Shown: positions 29,497-38,312, numbered from the stretch's first letter. The stretch: DNA of 64,000 bases from Pantanalinema rosaneae (GCF_050753385.1 NZ_JBLZFZ010000019.1:1-64000), one strand, 5' to 3'. Notes: a model not told the origin generated them from the sequence alone. Translations and numbers: made by a program.

Positions 29497-30129
29497 TTAC
29501 ATCTTTTGTGGCTTGGCAGTATAATTCCACTGTGGCAAACAATCATCAAATACGATTTCCATCGTTTGCTTAAACTCCTCAGTTGCTTTACGGCCTGTCT
29601 GATATACCTGGTCGAGAATCGATACAAACACTTTTAAACCTGTTTGTGTCTTCGCCTTTGCCATCAAATCCTTGACCATTTCAACCCTTTCAAAAATCAC
29701 TCCTTGGCATACGCGAGTAAGATGGGGAAACAAACGATGTTCAATAGGGTTGTATTTCGAGGTGTAAGGCGGATAGTGGGCAATCCGAATCTCAATTCCC
29801 AGTTCGTTGACCAATGCCTGTAAATCTTGTTTGAACAAATACTGACGGGAACTATTGCTGCCACCACCGTCACAGAGCAGGAGAATCGACCCTGCCGTCT
29901 GATACTGATGGGAGCCATGTCGGCTCCACCACTGGCGAATCGCTTCACAGGCAAACTCTGAGGTGTCATGCGAGGTGCCAATGTGGACATAGCCGATATT
30001 GAGTGCCAGGTCATACAACCCATGCGGAATGACCACCCCGGTTGCCAGTGACTTCCAGTCATGGTCAAACACTTCGACTCCATTCTCCTGCGTATACAGT
30101 TGTCCTTCTCGATACAGTTGACCAATCAA
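29497..30129 (-). CDS. ISAzo13-like transposase, C-terminal part (orfB)
   Basis: 210 residues with the rest of the DDE domain: a DHDW/IPHGLYDL section, LLLCDGGGSNSSR (second Asp) and HYPPYTSKYNPIEHRLFPHL (the Glu region), then a VYQTGRKAT tail like that of the remnant near 5.2 kb. The homologous reading begins before the listed ATG and connects to orfA by a -1 shift at the A-run, so the protein is probably made only as a fusion or the element is inactivated by an indel. Confidence 0.8.
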   Translation of the reverse strand: MIGQLYREGQLYTQENGVEVFDHDWKSLATGVVIPHGLYDLALNIGYVHIGTSHDTSEFACEAIRQWWSRHGSHQYQTAGSILLLCDGGGSNSSRQYLFKQDLQALVNELGIEIRIAHYPPYTSKYNPIEHRLFPHLTRVCQGVIFERVEMVKDLMAKAKTQTGLKVFVSILDQVYQTGRKATEEFKQTMEIVFDDCLPQWNYTAKPQKM

Positions 30130-30704
30130 TTCTCTTTTTTTGTGTCCATGCTCAATACCGGATTGCCAGAGGCTTGGTAAACCTCTTTCCAGCGTTCGAT
30201 GTTTTCAAACTGTTCATTGCGCTGAGGGTGCGTTCCGGTTGCCAGTCGCTTTTGAGCTTTCCGTTTGCGGTAGTGATGCTTTTCGAGCAACTGGTCTACC
30301 ACCGTAACACTGACCGCAATCCCTTCGCTTTTCAGTAACTCGGCAATCTCTTGGCGGGTTAGATTTGTCCACTTCACCGTTTCATCGGTCGGCGAACCTG
30401 CTGTATGTTGGGCAATCACCCTTAAAAACGCGGCATCAAGTCCCTCAATCGTCTCGAATGCCGATTTTCGTCCACCTCCCGCTTGCCTAATTTCGCTCTG
30501 GTTTAACACCCCCTCTTGCTCTAACTCCTTCATGCCGTTGCGAATCGGTTTGTCATCACACGCGAAGAGTTGGCTAATGTAGGTAATGCCACCCCATCCC
30601 AGCTTAAACGCTTCTACTGCCGCATACCGCCGCCGATCCTTCTCGGATAAGGACCGATAGAACCGTCGCATTTGTTGTTCAACTTCCAGGGAATAAGGTT
30701 GCAT
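30126..30704 (-). CDS. ISAzo13-like transposase, N-terminal part (orfA)
   Basis: 192 residues containing the N-terminal helical/HTH DNA-binding region (GWGGITYISQLFACDDKPIRNGMKEL) and the beginning of the catalytic domain, ending NPVLSMDTKKEN. The first catalytic Asp of ISAzo13 enzymes lies in this SxDTKK stretch. The frame stops right after a run of seven A residues, and the remainder continues in the -1 frame. Confidence 0.8.
   Translation of the reverse strand: MQPYSLEVEQQMRRFYRSLSEKDRRRYAAVEAFKLGWGGITYISQLFACDDKPIRNGMKELEQEGVLNQSEIRQAGGGRKSAFETIEGLDAAFLRVIAQHTAGSPTDETVKWTNLTRQEIAELLKSEGIAVSVTVVDQLLEKHHYRKRKAQKRLATGTHPQRNEQFENIERWKEVYQASGNPVLSMDTKKEN
30135..30141 (-). promoter_or_regulatory. 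Candidate -1 frameshift site (A7)
   Basis: The minus-strand reading is ACA AAA AAA GAG AAT TGA. Slipping back one base after AAA AAA gives AGA GAA TTG ATT GGT, which restores the KKxELIG sequence expected in this family. Seven A residues ahead of G are slippery in bacteria. No downstream structure was evaluated, so a plain frameshift mutation remains possible. Confidence 0.5.
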
Positions 30705-30772
30705 CGATTTTGTGAGAATTTCACGTTACTGTCAGCCTATCACCCTTACCTGATTGCCGGATCTTATTTAAT

Positions 30773-31264
30773 CCGTGTTCCTTAGGCTTTAGGATATTAA
30801 AGTGAGCCAGAATGGAACACGTCAATGGCGGTACTTCTAGCTGTGCCAACGTCTGGTGGCTGCCGCGATCGCGCGGAACCGCTCGTCTAGAACAGACTCA
30901 CCTGAGCATAACCTGATCGCGGCTCAGGTCAGTCGTGGTGACCCGTAATCGCCCGACTTTTGGCTCCGTCTAACGCCACCCAATTGATCTGTGTGATGAC
31001 AGCATTACCGTGCTCGGATTGTTCCGTGAGCAGCGATCGCGTTGTCACATTGATTGCCCACAGCCGATCGCAGCGTTACCTCATTGCCAAAGATCGTCAT
31101 CCGCTTCCTTGTCTCTACGGTTGGCAGCACGGGGCTACGATCGACTGGCCCAGGGAACGGGCGGTTGAGTGGCCCGCGATACAACGGCTGGACCCCCTCT
31201 AAATCCCCAGCAGTGGGAGTGAGAGCTGCCGCGACGGCATCAGTAGGTCATCCACCCGTGGTAA
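30773..31264. other. Region between two IS elements, no confident gene
   Basis: About 490 bp. ORFs of 80-97 codons exist on the plus strand but have no ribosome site. On the minus strand it continues from the tandem repeat at 31265-31327 as the original 3' part of the HEAT-like gene at 32.3-33.3 kb: that reading ends in LPLLGI and a stop near 31200. The remainder looks like decayed coding sequence. Confidence 0.35.
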
Positions 31265-31327
31265 CTGAAGATCGTCACCAGGTTCACTCGGAATCAGCTG
31301 GTGTTGATAGTGCAGGACAATGGTGCA
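31265..31327. repeat. 63-bp tandem-duplication copy, left of the IS
   Basis: These 63 bases match 32401-32463 with three mismatches. Without the IS903-like element (and one copy of its target duplication) the two copies would be directly adjacent and in frame, each encoding 21 residues around VLHYQHQLIPSEPGDD of the minus-strand gene. This is a coding tandem duplication later split by the IS. Confidence 0.85.
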
Positions 31328-31346
31328 CGGCTTTGTTGCATGATTA

Positions 31347-31382
31347 GAAAAACGACCAGACCTGCCTTAAGGTCGTCCTGGT
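31347..31382 (-). terminator. Terminator after the IS903-like transposase
   Basis: Imperfect hairpin on the minus strand (ACCAGGACGACCTT / AAGGCAGGTCTGGT) followed by CGTTTTT, starting at the transposase stop codon. Likely ends the transposase mRNA within the IS. Confidence 0.5.
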
Positions 31383-31383
31383 A

Positions 31384-32319
31384 TTAAGCTGCAACTTTGT
31401 AGCTATCAGGTTTAGCGATCTGGATCATCCGGTTGAGCGCAGCACATTTGATGAACAGTTCCACCGCTTGATTGTCAAATTGACGCGCGCTGAGATTGCC
31501 ACCAAAAATTGTCTTAAAGCGAAACATGGTGGTTTCGGCAATGGAGCGGCGATGATAGCCAGAATCCTGCTTCCAGCGTTTGCGTCCATGTTTGCGGATG
31601 TGACGCAGATTTTCATCTCTCGCATGGGGCTTGCCTTTGCGATTACCATGCTGCCAGATTTTGGCATCTTTGCGCGGTGGAATCACGGCTTTGGCTCCTT
31701 TGGCATCAATTTCGTCATAGCAATGGCGATGGTCATAAGCACCATCGGTTGAAACCTGTTCAATTTCCCCTTCAATCTGTTCCAGGAGGTCTTCTAGCAC
31801 TTCTCCATCCGCCACATTATTGGTTGTCACGACCATTGCCACAATCTCGCCCGTAGCTTCATCAACCCCTAGATGCAGTTTGCGCCAAGTCCGACGCTTG
31901 CTCACCCCATGCTGACGGGTTTTCCATTCCCCTTCACCATAGACTTTTACCCCAGTCGAATCGACCACCACATGACGAGCACCCGGTTTCGGCACAATCG
32001 GTAAGTCAATGCTCAGGTTCCCAATTCGCCGTGATAGTGTACTGTGGTCAGGCACAGGCAAGTCAATTTCCATCAACTCAAAAATTGATTCGAGAAATCC
32101 TTGACACTGTCGTCCAGCCAGGCGATAGACCGCTTTGACAGTCGCCATCGTTTGAATCGCAAGGTCACTATAGAGGACAGACGCACCTGGTTTGCCGCTC
32201 AAATCTTCGACCACCCACTGCTCCAGAACCGATTCCTCAATCCAGAAGGTGAGGCTTCCCCGTTGCTTCAGTCCAGCGTTATACTCAGACCAGTTGCGGA
32301 TGCGGTATTGAGGTTTCAT
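31384..32319 (-). CDS. IS5-family (IS903-group) transposase
   Basis: 311 residues, the usual length. A DDE RNase H-like fold is evident: VVVDSTGVKVYGEGEW (first Asp), VSTDGAYDHRHCY (second Asp), and YHRRSIAETTMFRFKTIFG (the Y-x2-R-x3-E-x6-K signature). The N-terminus NWSEYNAGLKQRGSLTFWI is typical of the group. The frame is intact and the IS ends are intact, so it may be active. Confidence 0.93.
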   Translation of the reverse strand: MKPQYRIRNWSEYNAGLKQRGSLTFWIEESVLEQWVVEDLSGKPGASVLYSDLAIQTMATVKAVYRLAGRQCQGFLESIFELMEIDLPVPDHSTLSRRIGNLSIDLPIVPKPGARHVVVDSTGVKVYGEGEWKTRQHGVSKRRTWRKLHLGVDEATGEIVAMVVTTNNVADGEVLEDLLEQIEGEIEQVSTDGAYDHRHCYDEIDAKGAKAVIPPRKDAKIWQHGNRKGKPHARDENLRHIRKHGRKRWKQDSGYHRRSIAETTMFRFKTIFGGNLSARQFDNQAVELFIKCAALNRMIQIAKPDSYKVAA

Positions 32320-32340
32320 GGCTTGTTTTGGTTGTGGTGA

Positions 32341-33336
32341 TTAAAACTTACCATGCCTCGCCCTCCGCAACTCCTCTTCATGCAACAACGCCATGGTGCA
32401 CTGAAGATCGTCACCGGGTTCACTCGGAATCAGCTGGTGTTGATAGTGCAGGACAACGGTGCGCAGTTGTCTCAAAAAGCAGCATAGGGCTTGCTCACAG
32501 GGCGTGTCCGCATATAGGGTCACGAGCGGTGCACACACTTGATACAGCGAGGTATAGATCTGGTGCAGCTCCGTCACAATCATGTCTTCAGGCCAGCATA
32601 GTGGACCCATGATCAGTGTGACTAACTCTCCGGGGTCGCGTTGGCCGCCGTCGTCGGCAGATCCATACAACTCCCGCTCGATGCAGGCGATCGCGAACTG
32701 GGTGCCGAGGGCATAGGCGGGGTCTGGCGGCAGAGGTGTAGAGGTAGCGCTGTGGGGACAAGATGGCGTGGGCGTCAGGTGGTTGACCAGCTCAGCCAGG
32801 AAGCGGGTGGGGGCAAGACAGGCGAAGGTTTTGGCAGCGGCTTGGCGCACATAGAAGTCGTCATGGTCGAGCAGGGAGGCCAGGAGCTGCGTCAGGCGAG
32901 AGGGGACCTCCCTGGGGGACGGGATCTCCAAAAAATGGATGGCGGCGGCGATATTCAGCACCATATGGTCTTCTCGGGGCTGCTGAATGGGGAGGTCCGC
33001 CTCTAGGGTGAGTAAGGCCGTCATGAGCGTGGGAGTGCGCAGCATAGCGAACGCGAATTCCGGGCGACCATAGACGAGGAGAAACAGGAGTTTGGCGGCC
33101 TGGTATTTGACGCGGGGATAGGCACTATGCAGACCGCGCTGGACGACTCGGACGACCCAATAGTGATGCATATCGGTGAAGTGATGCTGGCAAAGATAGC
33201 CAGGTCGCACCCGAGATAATGAAGCGAGTGAGAAGACCGTCATGTTGAGACTAGTATCGGTGAAAAACGCGGGCATAGGGACGCGTAGAGCGCGCCGCCA
33301 ACGAAACCGAATTAAGATATAGCGTTGAGTCCGCAT
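32341..33336 (-). CDS. HEAT/ARM-like helical protein, 3' end replaced by an IS
   Basis: 331 residues, largely helical with HEAT-like pairs (for example LLASLLDHDDFYVRQAAAKTFACLAP). No enzyme motif. The last residues (about MALLHEEELRRARHGKF) come from inside the IS903-like element, which inserted at the Cys-Thr following DDLQ. Without the IS the frame would repeat the VLHYQHQLIPSEPGDD block and end in LPLLGI at about 31200. Most of the protein is intact, so partial function is possible. No family is recognised; HEAT proteins usually act as scaffolds. Confidence 0.6.
   Translation of the reverse strand: MRTQRYILIRFRWRRALRVPMPAFFTDTSLNMTVFSLASLSRVRPGYLCQHHFTDMHHYWVVRVVQRGLHSAYPRVKYQAAKLLFLLVYGRPEFAFAMLRTPTLMTALLTLEADLPIQQPREDHMVLNIAAAIHFLEIPSPREVPSRLTQLLASLLDHDDFYVRQAAAKTFACLAPTRFLAELVNHLTPTPSCPHSATSTPLPPDPAYALGTQFAIACIERELYGSADDGGQRDPGELVTLIMGPLCWPEDMIVTELHQIYTSLYQVCAPLVTLYADTPCEQALCCFLRQLRTVVLHYQHQLIPSEPGDDLQCTMALLHEEELRRARHGKF
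32401..32463. repeat. 63-bp tandem-duplication copy, right of the IS
   Basis: Partner of the copy at 31265-31327; three mismatches in 63 bases. It encodes residues around VLHYQHQLIPSEPGDDLQ of the HEAT-like gene on the minus strand. Confidence 0.85.
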
Positions 33337-33848
33337 AGGTTATTGGGTAAGAGGTGAAGGATGGGTTGAAGGTTGAATATATCAGCCTCCAGGATTGTGA
33401 ATATTTTATAGGATAGCAAAGATCTTCTGAATGAGAAAAATTATTTACTTAAATATGTCAAAAGTGAATTGCTAATTGGTTTTTAACTACTTTTTCTGTG
33501 TTAAGCACTAAGTGATGTTTTGTTAGTTTTTAGAGCTCTTTTATCGGGTGTTTCTCCGGTTGCAGCTATGCGGTTGTTTAGGATGCGGGATTGCGCTGTT
33601 GGTTGAGCCAGTGTGTAGCAGAGATGTGGTCTGGTTCATGGCCCCACGGGTGGGGAATGACTCAGCGATGCGCTAAGCCAAGGCAGCTGTTGGTACCCTC
33701 GATCGCTGACACCAAATCAATGATGTATGAGGCTGGAGGGTCACGATCGTTCTGGTGTCATCCCTCGGTTGTCACGGTGACAGGGATTGCTTGCCGGATC
33801 GAGCGCCTCGCCCGTAGGGTGAGAACAGTCCTGTTTCGCAGTCTGATC
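33337..33848. other. Divergent intergenic region
   Basis: 512 bp between the HEAT-like gene (minus) and the nuclease-like gene (plus). An open frame extends the latter upstream to 33591, but that translation (Cys/Trp/Arg-rich) does not look like protein and I exclude it. No clear promoter or repeat. Confidence 0.4.
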
Positions 33849-34541
33849 ATGTCGATCGAGATCACCCTGGAGCGTCAATCCATTCCGTTGTCACCGCAGG
33901 AAGCTGCCCTAGCGAAGGCAGCAACCAGTCGTCAGGCATTACGGCACCAATTTGAGCGGACCGTGGCGCTGAAACCCGCTTTGTTTCAACCGGCGGGTTC
34001 CCTGACCGTGGATGAGGCGACCCTGCGCTGGTGTATTCATCGCTATTCCGAGCAACTGGTGCATGATGCGGTTGAACAAGTGAACTTCTTCCTGTCCCTC
34101 AATCGTCCGATCTATCCCGAACCCGGATTTGCACCCCTGTACTATTTCGCCCATCCATCGGGTGGGCAAGGGTTATCAGTGAATAAGAGTGCAGTTGCCG
34201 CGATCGGGGAAGGAGTCGGTGCCCTGCTTTTGCAGCGGTTGATGCAAGCGCGGATTATCAGCCGCCCCTATCATGATTTTCCTGACTTGATTGGCACCGA
34301 TGCGGTATCTGGGAGCCAGATCGTCAGCAGCAAGATTTATCTGCTGGAGGTAAAGTCCGCCTGTATGAGATCGGTGTCAGAGATGCGGCAGACCTTGCGC
34401 TCTGAGGTGTTTCGCTTAGCGGCGTATACAGCGGCGGCGCAAGATCTCGATCCCGCAAGAGCGATGGTGGGCCTGCTGGTGGGTGTCGTCATTCACAACA
34501 TGCATCATTTCCATGTACTGCTGACGGAGGTGACCTTATGA
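33849..34541 (+). CDS. Putative PD-(D/E)xK nuclease-like protein
   Basis: 230 residues from the ATG at 33849 (MSIEITLER); the Shine-Dalgarno is weak, so the start is uncertain. The C-terminal half shows a pattern compatible with the PD-(D/E)xK nuclease core: a helix AAIGEGVGALLLQRLM, HDFPDLIGTDA with an Asp, then a beta strand IYLLEVKSAC with ExK. Its stop overlaps the next ATG (ATGA), so the pair is translationally coupled. No named family recognised; nuclease activity is inferred from motif spacing only. Neighbourhood is IS-rich accessory DNA. Confidence 0.5.
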   Translation: MSIEITLERQSIPLSPQEAALAKAATSRQALRHQFERTVALKPALFQPAGSLTVDEATLRWCIHRYSEQLVHDAVEQVNFFLSLNRPIYPEPGFAPLYYFAHPSGGQGLSVNKSAVAAIGEGVGALLLQRLMQARIISRPYHDFPDLIGTDAVSGSQIVSSKIYLLEVKSACMRSVSEMRQTLRSEVFRLAAYTAAAQDLDPARAMVGLLVGVVIHNMHHFHVLLTEVTL

Positions 34542-35278
34542 ACCAACGACTCCCGATCTATTCGCAACGTACTTTTCTGCGCGAGGCGATGGTTGCGTTA
34601 GCCCGAGCCGACACAGAAACCGCAGGCAGCTGTCAATTGCTGGAAGATTGCCTGCTGGCATTGGCAGTGGAAGAGATGTGTGCGATTGTGCAGGTGCAGG
34701 GCAGCGTCGGGTATCGTCTTCAGAGTAGCGTCTTGGATCAAGCCTTGGCGGCGATCGAGCGTAGTGTGGTTCAAGCAAGTTCTGAGTCTTGGTGCCCCGA
34801 TTGGTGGCAAGTGCGCGAACTGTTGAAACAACCGGCGAGTCAATTGGAAGAATTGCAGGCTCGGCTGATCCACCCGATCGAGCGGCAGGCGCGACCAGAA
34901 CGGGAGCGGGTGGAGGGGGAGCAGGCTGTACCGTTTGATCTGCTGCACTTGCCCAAACTGGGGTTGCTGGTTGCTGTACCAGCCCAGGAGCGGTATTACC
35001 TGGATTTAGCGCGAGTGCAGGCTCAGGAGAATTGGGTGGTTTCCGGAGAGTATTACCCGTTTGAAATCCAGGCGGCAGGGTGGACGTTTGTGGTTTCGGC
35101 GGCGGGGGAAGCGATCGTGTGGGTGCAAAACTTTCCCGACTCGTTGATCCAGCAAGCGCGGGAGATGTTGAAAGAGGTAGCTCAAACGCTGTATAGCCAA
35201 GGGCGACCTCACTTCAGAGCCCGAGGCGAGGCACCAGATGACCCGGAGCGATCCGAACGATCTGGGGAAGAGGAGTAA
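34538..35278 (+). CDS. Hypothetical partner of the nuclease-like gene
   Basis: 246 residues, ATG preceded by GGAGG eight bases upstream and overlapping the previous stop by four bases. N-terminal half helical, C-terminal half with beta-strand patterns (YYLDLARVQAQENWVVSGEYYPFEIQ) and a charged tail rich in Glu/Arg. No transmembrane segment, no known motif. Coupling to the nuclease-like gene suggests a two-component cassette. Confidence 0.6.
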   Translation: MNQRLPIYSQRTFLREAMVALARADTETAGSCQLLEDCLLALAVEEMCAIVQVQGSVGYRLQSSVLDQALAAIERSVVQASSESWCPDWWQVRELLKQPASQLEELQARLIHPIERQARPERERVEGEQAVPFDLLHLPKLGLLVAVPAQERYYLDLARVQAQENWVVSGEYYPFEIQAAGWTFVVSAAGEAIVWVQNFPDSLIQQAREMLKEVAQTLYSQGRPHFRARGEAPDDPERSERSGEEE

Positions 35279-35289
35279 GCCATCGCGGT

Positions 35290-35430
35290 ATGGAGAGAGC
35301 TGAACGAGGTGCCCTGTTGCAGTTTGCCAAACGGCTGCACGTGTACGGAGCGATTGAGCAGTTAGCAAAACGGCTGTACACCACGGGGGAATCGAAGCGG
35401 GCGGTGTGGATAGCCGAGGTAGAAGGTTGA
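35290..35430 (+). CDS. Possible 46-residue protein
   Basis: A short ORF 11 bp after the previous gene: MERAERGALLQFAKRLHVYG and so on to IAEVEG. Composition is protein-like and helical, but the nearest GGAG is about 14 bases upstream, too far to be convincing. It may be a third cassette member or chance. Confidence 0.35.
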   Translation: MERAERGALLQFAKRLHVYGAIEQLAKRLYTTGESKRAVWIAEVEG

Positions 35431-36478
35431 GCGGGTTTGAGGTGATATGCCTTAAAAGCTCTTCCAGTGAAGTGGAGCAGAAGTTTATATAAGACTCATA
35501 ATTCTATAGTTGTAGAGAGAGACGTTAAGTTTTGTGAAAACTGTTTTTCTAGAAAAACTGAGCTGAATTAACGATTTGCTACTACAAATCAGTATTCGAT
35601 TTCAGTTAATTCCTATATGATAACATTGTTTTTATAAACGAATGATGATATTTTCAAAAGAGTTTGTTCAACATTTGTTTTAATTTCAAAAAATAAAAAT
35701 CTTGAAACTGGCTTTAGGAAGCATTTTCAGAAAGTGTTGCAGAAAAATATAACGACTCAATAGGTGTTAGGAATAAAATTTCTATAATGGGATAAAACAC
35801 TCAGTAGCTACTGAGATTCTAAAATAAAAATTTTGGAAAAGCTTCTTATATTACTGGAGTTTCTATTATTTTATCTGTTATTTGCTTTCCGATTAGGGTT
35901 GTCTAATCTAATGGGTTGGAGTAACTTGTGTTTTAAGGTGATTGTGAACTTCAGTTGCCTTAATCAACAACTAATATATCGATTGAAGAGTGAGACGCAG
36001 AATCATGGCTCAATAAGTTTATCTTCCCATTGAATAAATCGTTGAATCTAATTGATTTGCAAACGACAACGGTATTTTCCGAAATTTTCGCTGGCAATGT
36101 GTTGATAAACTAGTTTGTCGCAGCGTTGATTTTGAGTTTTACTACTGTAAAAACTATCTACCGCTTGTTAAGGAAGCTATGGCTCCCTCAAGATGAGCTT
36201 CTCTAATTGCTCAATTAAATATGGGTCAGATTCCCTGCCGCAGAGCGGCGAAATATCTAAACTGCAACCCAAATTTAGACTTGGAACCAAATCTACTGCC
36301 ATAAAGTTGATTGGCCGTATTTACGAAATCTAAGTCAGCTTTCATAACTTTCCATAGTAAAGAAACTCGCAATCTGCTTAGCAGATTGCGGACTCTTTAA
36401 GCTGTGGTTTAGTTCGGGAAATTCTATTACTTACCCAAAATGCTTACAACGTTAACGTATTATGGACATTCGTTCTGA
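35431..36478. other. AT-rich region, no supported gene
   Basis: About 1.05 kb, visibly more AT-rich than flanking DNA and poor in GCGATCGC motifs. A 66-codon ORF (35833-36033) begins with TTG, lacks a ribosome site, and has a hydrophobic run typical of AT-rich noise. The base composition shift suggests foreign or decayed DNA next to the recombinase remnant. Confidence 0.45.
36368..36390. terminator. Perfect hairpin CGCAATCTGC-TTA-GCAGATTGCG
   Basis: A 10-bp perfect stem with a three-base loop at 36368-36390, followed on the plus strand by GACTCTTT. The U-tract is weak, so it may be a terminator relic or a recombination-site arm; it lies about 90 bp upstream of the recombinase remnant. Confidence 0.35.
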
Positions 36479-37654
36479 AATCGCTACATTAGATACGATT
36501 GCGATGAATACTATCGCAATCATGGTGCTGAGCGGTGCTGGACGACATCTGGAAATGTCATTGACGAAGCTGTTGGAAAGTATGTTCTTCAAATGCTGAA
36601 TGTAGAGCAGCTAGATCTGTCTCTGGCTGTCCTCGATGAAATTAAACAAGGGAGACAGAAACAGGAGGAGCAGTGGAAGCTTAGTTTGAAGCAAGCTGAG
36701 GATGCTGTTAAAAAAGCCCAGCGTCGGTATGAATTGGTTGACCCTGAAAATCGAAAAGTAGCTGCTCACTTGGAACGAGAACTGAATGATAAATTGATGG
36801 CATTGGATAAATTACACCAAGAGTTTGAGCGAAACCGAAAGGACTCTAACTTAGAACTGTCAGATGCGCAACAGCAGCAAATCCTGGATTTAGCACAGGA
36901 CTATCCTACTGTTTGGAATGCTCCAACAACAACTCCACAACAGCGCAAGGGAATCTTGAGATTACTCGTTCAGCAAGTTTCTCTATCACCTGTCTCTGAT
37001 GATAAGTATGGCAGGCAAGTCAAAATTCTCTGGCATACTGGTGCTGTTAGTGAGCTGTATATTAACATCAGAATTGGTCGCCTTCCTGAAACGGCTCTCC
37101 AGTTAATTGAAGAGCTGGTAGCCAGTGGTAAAAGCCATTCTGAAATCGCTCAGGAGCTAAACGAGCGAGGACTTAGAGGTGGTAAAGAGCAGGAATTTAC
37201 ACGAAATTCAGTGGGGCAAATTTGCTCCAAGCATAAAATTACGAGACGAGAGAGTTCTTATTCGGGTAGCCTTCCGGAGGCTACTCTTCAGTTGATTAAG
37301 GAGTTAGTGACTGGTGGTATGACTCATTGTGAAGTTGCCCAGGAGTTAAACAGGAGGGAATTTAGAGGCGTTAACGAGCAAGAGTTTACACAAGAATCAG
37401 TAGATTCAATTTGCTATATAAAGAAAATCTCCAAGCGAAAAAAATCTAGTTTAAAAGGTCTCCCTGAAACTACTCTTCGTTTAATTGAAGAGTTGGTAGC
37501 TGATGGTCTGAGCAATGCTGAAATTGCCCAAGAACTGAACGATCGAGGATTTAGAACTGTTAAGGGGCACAAGTTTACAAGAAATTCCGTGTGGATAATT
37601 ACACACGAAATGAAGAAGAGGCTACAAGAGCCTGAGGTGGACAGTAACCATTAA
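36479..37654 (+). pseudogene. 5'-truncated large serine recombinase with triplicated HTH tail
   Basis: The frame is open from just after a TGA at 36476 and reads through a partial zinc-ribbon-like piece (YDCDEYYRNHGAERCW), a coiled coil rich in Lys/Glu/Arg, and TTTPQQRKGILRLLVQQVSLSP, the usual end of the recombinase domain. The catalytic resolvase domain with its Ser is missing. The C-terminus has three tandem units of about 55 residues, each starting LPE(T/A)(A/T)L(Q/R)LI(E/K)ELV and containing EIAQELN-type HTH helices. An ATG at 36593 could start a 353-residue remnant that would keep only DNA-binding parts. It marks a former integrative element. Confidence 0.7.
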
Positions 37655-37691
37655 CGAGGCAAATTGTTTTATCACAGTGCACATGCGAGTT

Positions 37692-37985
37692 CTACTTACA
37701 GGAGTTGCACCAAAGTTGAATGAGTTCGGGAGTGATGCGATCTGCATTGCTCCAAAGAAAGTGGATTTCACCCAGACGGCGGCAGTAGATTGCACCTGGT
37801 TCGCGATATGAACTGCCTTGAATGAACCAATGTTCGATCGTGCTTCTAGAGATTTTCAGGAGGCGGCTTAATGAAGGATAATCAACTTCCCAATGCTGTA
37901 AAAACTGTGCTGGATGCATTGGAGGAGGACAGTTTTGATACAGTTCGACCAAGTGCCAATGTTTTTCTGAAACCTGATTCGCCAT
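37692..37985 (-). CDS. Small HTH DNA-binding-like protein
   Basis: 97 residues from ATG at 37985 (MANQVSEK); a longer start at 38051 is possible. Contains an HTH-like pattern, YPSLSRLLKISRSTIEHWF, with a basic second helix, followed by REPGAIYCRRLGEIHFLW. Probably a DNA-binding regulator or an orphan transposon-associated protein. Family not recognised. Confidence 0.5.
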   Translation of the reverse strand: MANQVSEKHWHLVELYQNCPPPMHPAQFLQHWEVDYPSLSRLLKISRSTIEHWFIQGSSYREPGAIYCRRLGEIHFLWSNADRITPELIQLWCNSCK

Positions 37986-38013
37986 AAATTCAACCCCAAA
38001 AATCGATTTGAAA

Positions 38014-38196
38014 TCAGTTATCAGGAGGAATAAATTCCAAATCCTGCTCAAAAGCCCAATCTATAAAGACAGAGGACTGAGAATCATGGCTGTAATCGAG
38101 CATCACGGCGTAATGAAAACCAGTAGCTACAACAGAGCTTTCTGATGCCCAGAAAATTCCAATAACTTTTCCGGAGTCTTGATGCTGTATTTCCAC
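38014..38196 (-). pseudogene. Gene remnant cut by the IS21 element
   Basis: 60 codons from a GTG at 38196, ending 28 bp before the start of the HTH gene. The frame continues upstream only into the terminal repeats of the IS21 element, so the original 5' end is gone. Content (VIGIFWASESSVVATGFHYAVMLDY) looks like real protein, but no family is recognised. Confidence 0.4.
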
Positions 38197-38312
38197 GAGT
38201 TCGGCACTGGATTCACGGCCAACTTCGGCAGGTCTAAACCTATTAATTCAGATCGGCAATGAGATCGCATCAGCAATGCGTCTAAAAACACAAAATGAAA
38301 TAAATTGACTGA

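Larger units (their letters stand above)
29479..30772 (-). mobile_element. Complete ISAzo13-like insertion sequence
   Basis: A 1294-bp element bounded by perfect 16-bp terminal inverted repeats ATTAAATAAGATCCGG (29479-29494) and its reverse complement (30757-30772). It contains two overlapping minus-strand ORFs that together make one ISAzo13-type transposase. Exact target duplications are not obvious. The exact outer base of each repeat is therefore uncertain by a few positions. Confidence 0.85.
31329..32392 (-). mobile_element. Complete IS5-family (IS903-group) insertion sequence
   Basis: A 1064-bp element with imperfect terminal repeats GGCTTTGTTGCATGATTAG (left) and GGCGTTGTTGCATGAAG (right, read inward). 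It is flanked by exact 9-bp direct repeats ATGGTGCAC at 31320-31328 and 32393-32401, the duplication size expected for IS903-group insertion. One transposase gene lies inside. The element sits in the 3' end of the HEAT-like gene. Intact ends and target duplication point to recent insertion. Confidence 0.93.

Noticed and set aside
30960..31347. Plus-strand ORFs of 80 and 97 codons between two IS elements
   Set aside because: No ribosome site; they cross the left copy of the tandem repeat whose coding strand is minus, and extend into IS903 DNA.
33591..33848. Longer N-terminus for the nuclease-like gene
   Set aside because: The added 86 residues are Trp/Cys/Arg-rich with no family-like pattern, and the start has no ribosome site; the ATG at 33849 is preferred although its own ribosome site is weak.
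35833..36033. 66-codon hydrophobic ORF
   Set aside because: TTG start, no ribosome site, in AT-rich DNA where Leu/Phe-rich ORFs arise by chance.
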